This document shows, piece by piece, positions 6,803 to 9,029 of a stretch of DNA of 9,029 bases. This stretch comes from an uncultured Acidobacteriota bacterium. Lineage in GTDB: Bacteria; Acidobacteriota; Terriglobia; Terriglobales; Acidobacteriaceae. The position numbers were made by a program, and so were the translations under genes. The notes under the pieces are model-generated. The model ran no database searches, had not been told where the DNA came from, and saw only the letters and a program-made list of their open reading frames with translations. The stretch spans positions 1 through 9,029 of the forward strand of contig CAILBQ010000614.1 of assembly GCA_903832475.1 (NCBI GenBank), given 5' to 3'. The stretch's first letter is position 1; each line of letters opens with the position of its first letter.

Positions 6803-8160
6803 ACAGATTCGATGGGCCAGTGACCTCCGTCATCGTGACCGCAACATTTTTCCTGCTGTGTGGCTTCACGTCCTCGCCCGCCGTTCGTATCAATGCGCCG
6901 GTGGTTGTCACCGCAGCGCCTTTCTACGACGCGTTGGCGGCCCTCCACGGCGGCGAACGATTTCCTCATGGCGCTCAGCTCTTGCGCATCGACAATGGCA
7001 AGGCTTCAGCCGTAGTCAGCGATTTTTACGCGACGGCAGATGCAGACGTTTCATTCGACGCGACCCACCTTCTCTTTGCCGGAAAACAAACGGCCACATC
7101 CCCGTGGAGCATCTGGGAATTCACGCTCGCGGACCATCACGCCCGTGAAGTCATCGCCTCGGCATCCGATGCAATCCGGCCGCTCTACCTGCCCGGCAAT
7201 CGATTGGTTTACGCGGAACGCGAATCCACCGGCTTTCGGATGAAAGCCGCGATGATGGATGGCTCCAACATCCTCCCTCTGACCTATTTCCGTGGCAGCG
7301 CGCTCCCTTCGAAAGTGTTGTTCGATGGGCGCATTCTTTTCGAATCGAATTACCCACTTGGCTCCGGCGACACACCCGAAGTCTTTCTTGTCTATTCCGA
7401 TGGATCGGGTGTTGAATCCTATCGTTGCGATCATGGCAGCGCTCGATGGGGCGCAACGCAGCTATCCGGCGGCGACATAGTTTTTACCCACGGCGCAACG
7501 CTCGCTCGCTTTACTTCTCCTTTGGCCGCCGAGGCTCCGCTCGAAGCTCCCCATGCAATCTATGCAGGCGACATCGCAGAAACCTCTTCCGGCGCGCTGA
7601 TTGTGAGTACAAAGGCAGAAGCCGCCGCGCATTTTCAATTGAGGTCATGGCAACCGGGATCGCATATCGCCAAGCCATACTTCTCACAGACTGGCAGAGA
7701 CATCGTCGAACCTATTCTGCTTTCAGTGCGCCCCGTTCCCAATCGTCATCCTTCCGCCCTCCACGCCTGGTCGACGACAAACTTTCTGGCTCTCGATGCC
7801 AGGCAGTCTCGCGAAGGTGCTCTGGGCGGAACTCCGGCTTTTGTAAGCGTGGAAACCCAGGACTCCAGCGGTAACACGGTCTCGCTCGGTCAAGCTGCTG
7901 TTGAACAGGATGGATCGTTTTTCGTCAAGGCACCCGGCAACCAGCCTCTTCGCTTTTCGCTGCTGGATGCACAAGGGAAAGCCCTGCGCCAGGAGCATGG
8001 CTGGTTTTGGAGCCGAGGCGGCGAGCAACGCATTTGCGTCGGCTGTCACACCGGCCCTGAACACGCCCCGGATAATCACGTCCCAGCGGTGCTATTGCGC
8101 ACCACAGAGCCGGTGGACTTGTCAGGCAGCACGAGCGCTCTTTCGACAGGAGGCAAGTAG
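6799..8160 (+). CDS. Exported PD40 beta-propeller protein with C-terminal monohaem CxxCH motif (hydrazine synthase alpha-like family)
   Basis: The function is unknown. The start ATG overlaps the DAHP synthase stop and has GGAGG seven bases upstream; an in-frame ATG at 6721, inside the previous gene, is less likely. Residues 8-28 form a hydrophobic export signal. The Cys21 context (FLLCG) is a poor lipobox, so a soluble periplasmic or secreted protein is more likely than a lipoprotein. Residues 75-240 show propeller-like PD40 strands: DADVSFDATHLLFAGK, RPLYLPGNRLVYAE, MMDGSNILPLTYF, VLFDGRILFES, VYSDGSG. A beta-rich module (about 345-400) leads to RICVGCH, a c-type haem site with Cys413, Cys416 and His417. 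No Met follows the motif, so any distal ligand would be a His (422 or 427) or none. The propeller-plus-CxxCH layout resembles the hydrazine synthase alpha-like family, which is widespread outside anammox bacteria; I do not infer hydrazine synthesis. It is coupled to both neighbours. Confidence 0.78.
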   Translation: MNRFDGPVTSVIVTATFFLLCGFTSSPAVRINAPVVVTAAPFYDALAALHGGERFPHGAQLLRIDNGKASAVVSDFYATADADVSFDATHLLFAGKQTATSPWSIWEFTLADHHAREVIASASDAIRPLYLPGNRLVYAERESTGFRMKAAMMDGSNILPLTYFRGSALPSKVLFDGRILFESNYPLGSGDTPEVFLVYSDGSGVESYRCDHGSARWGATQLSGGDIVFTHGATLARFTSPLAAEAPLEAPHAIYAGDIAETSSGALIVSTKAEAAAHFQLRSWQPGSHIAKPYFSQTGRDIVEPILLSVRPVPNRHPSALHAWSTTNFLALDARQSREGALGGTPAFVSVETQDSSGNTVSLGQAAVEQDGSFFVKAPGNQPLRFSLLDAQGKALRQEHGWFWSRGGEQRICVGCHTGPEHAPDNHVPAVLLRTTEPVDLSGSTSALSTGGK

Positions 8161-9029
8161 ATGTCGGTACGCATGCTTTCTGTATGTACAGTGCTGTTAA
8201 GCTGCAGCGTCCTCTCGGCACAATCTCCAGCCAAGCCTGGCAGCTCGACGCCCGTTTCAAAACATGCATCAGACGCAAAAGCCATCGGCTCAACGGCTCC
8301 CCAGTCTGTCATTCGCTTTGAAGACGCGAGTCGTGCTGCAGGCATCGATTTCACCCATAGCTATGGGTCGCGTCAGCTTGGCTCACTCCTCGAAGGCACG
8401 GGCGCAGGCTGCGTCTGGTTCGATTACAACAACGATGGCCTCCCTGATCTCTATGTCGTCAACGGCCGTTCGCTTGAAGACAGCATCCATCCTTATCCGC
8501 TGAAAGAGAAGCCGGCAAACCCTCCGCACAATCACCTGTACCGCAACGACGGCGACGGCCACTTCACTGACGTGACCGACAAAGCTGGCCTGGCCCCGGA
8601 TATGTATGCCGTCGCCGTTACTGCAGCCGACTATGATAACGATGGTTTTGTCGACCTGCTCGTCACCGGTTACGGACGCACGATTCTGTATCACAATGAC
8701 GGCAATGGCCACTTCACCAACGCAACCGAGAAGGCAGGCATTCACGTCGACGGATGGTCGATCAGTTCGACATGGCTCGACTTTGACCGCGATGGCTGCG
8801 TCGACCTTTTTGTCGGCCGGTACGTAAAGTTCGATCCCAAGTATCGCGCCTTCTACGCCGCCGATAATTATCCCGGGCCCCTGGATTATGAAGGCGAAAC
8901 GAATCGTCTCTATCACAACAATTGCGATGGAACCTTCACCGACGTTACCGACAAATCAGGCGTCGGAGCCTTTGTCGGGCGCACCATGGGCGTGGTTGCT
9001 GCCGATTTTGACAACGATGGCTGGCCAGA
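8161..9029 (+). CDS. Exported FG-GAP/VCBS repeat protein of CRTAC1 type, 3' partial
   Basis: The reading frame is open from ATG 8161 to the window end (289 codons), so the C-terminus is missing. The start follows the previous TAG directly, and AGGAGG at 8148-8153 lies seven bases upstream, a near-ideal site. Residues 1-20 form a signal peptide ending in VLSA before Gln21. A Ser/Ala/Lys-rich linker runs to about 50. Then FG-GAP/VCBS repeats follow, each with a calcium-binding-like Asp-rich loop: FDYNNDGLPDL (87-97), DYDNDGFVDL (157-166), DFDRDGCVDL (207-216) and DFDNDGWP (282-289). They alternate with units of the type LYRNDGDGHFTDVTDKAGL (three copies, near 126, 176 and 250). Such repeats build an integrin-like seven-bladed propeller; whole proteins of this class often end in an ASPIC/UnbV domain, which would lie beyond the window. 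The molecular role is unknown; adhesion or a structural role at the cell surface is a guess. Confidence 0.88.
   Translation, partial: MSVRMLSVCTVLLSCSVLSAQSPAKPGSSTPVSKHASDAKAIGSTAPQSVIRFEDASRAAGIDFTHSYGSRQLGSLLEGTGAGCVWFDYNNDGLPDLYVVNGRSLEDSIHPYPLKEKPANPPHNHLYRNDGDGHFTDVTDKAGLAPDMYAVAVTAADYDNDGFVDLLVTGYGRTILYHNDGNGHFTNATEKAGIHVDGWSISSTWLDFDRDGCVDLFVGRYVKFDPKYRAFYAADNYPGPLDYEGETNRLYHNNCDGTFTDVTDKSGVGAFVGRTMGVVAADFDNDGWP

Noticed and set aside
8383..8916. Long minus-strand reading frame (177 codons) opposite the FG-GAP gene
   Set aside because: It is antisense to a strongly supported repeat protein. Its Val/Ile-rich sequence arises from repeated Asp and Asn codons read on the other strand, and it has no family resemblance.

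Overview
This window looks like a chromosomal segment from a GC-rich soil-type bacterium. Acidobacteriota (Terriglobia-like) is my best guess. It rests on the style of the OmpA tail, a secreted family 31 glycosidase, and a propeller/monohaem protein paired with an FG-GAP repeat protein. This is an inference from gene content, not a marker-gene identification. I see no rRNA, tRNA, CRISPR array, insertion sequence or phage gene.

Layout. (1) Positions 1-415, plus strand: the C-terminal peptidoglycan-binding domain of an OmpA-family protein. Its reading frame appears to be broken by one missing base near position 20. A strong UUCG-tetraloop terminator follows at 436-467. (2) Positions 498-3034, minus strand: an APC-family amino acid permease and a fold-type I PLP aminotransferase. 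They overlap by four bases (ATGA), so they form a translationally coupled uptake-plus-transamination pair. (3) Positions 3035-3171: a divergent intergenic region with a near-perfect 24-bp dyad (candidate operator) and nested GC-rich inverted repeats. (4) Positions 3172-5586, plus strand: a secreted GH31 alpha-glycosidase with its catalytic residues intact, closed by a long hairpin terminator at 5606-5642. (5) Positions 5861 to the window end, plus strand: a tightly packed three-gene operon. It holds a DAHP synthase without the usual N-terminal regulatory domain, an exported beta-propeller protein with one C-terminal CxxCH haem motif (resembling the hydrazine synthase alpha-subunit-like family), and an exported FG-GAP/VCBS protein of the CRTAC1 type that runs off the window.

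How the parts relate. The permease and aminotransferase probably take up and deaminate one amino acid or related amine. The GH31 enzyme probably trims alpha-linked sugars (alpha-xylose or alpha-glucose) from oligosaccharides outside the cytoplasm. The last operon joins an aromatic-pathway enzyme to two exported proteins with no obvious link to it. The ATGA overlap and strong ribosome binding sites make this linkage real at transcript level, and it is the least explained feature of the window.
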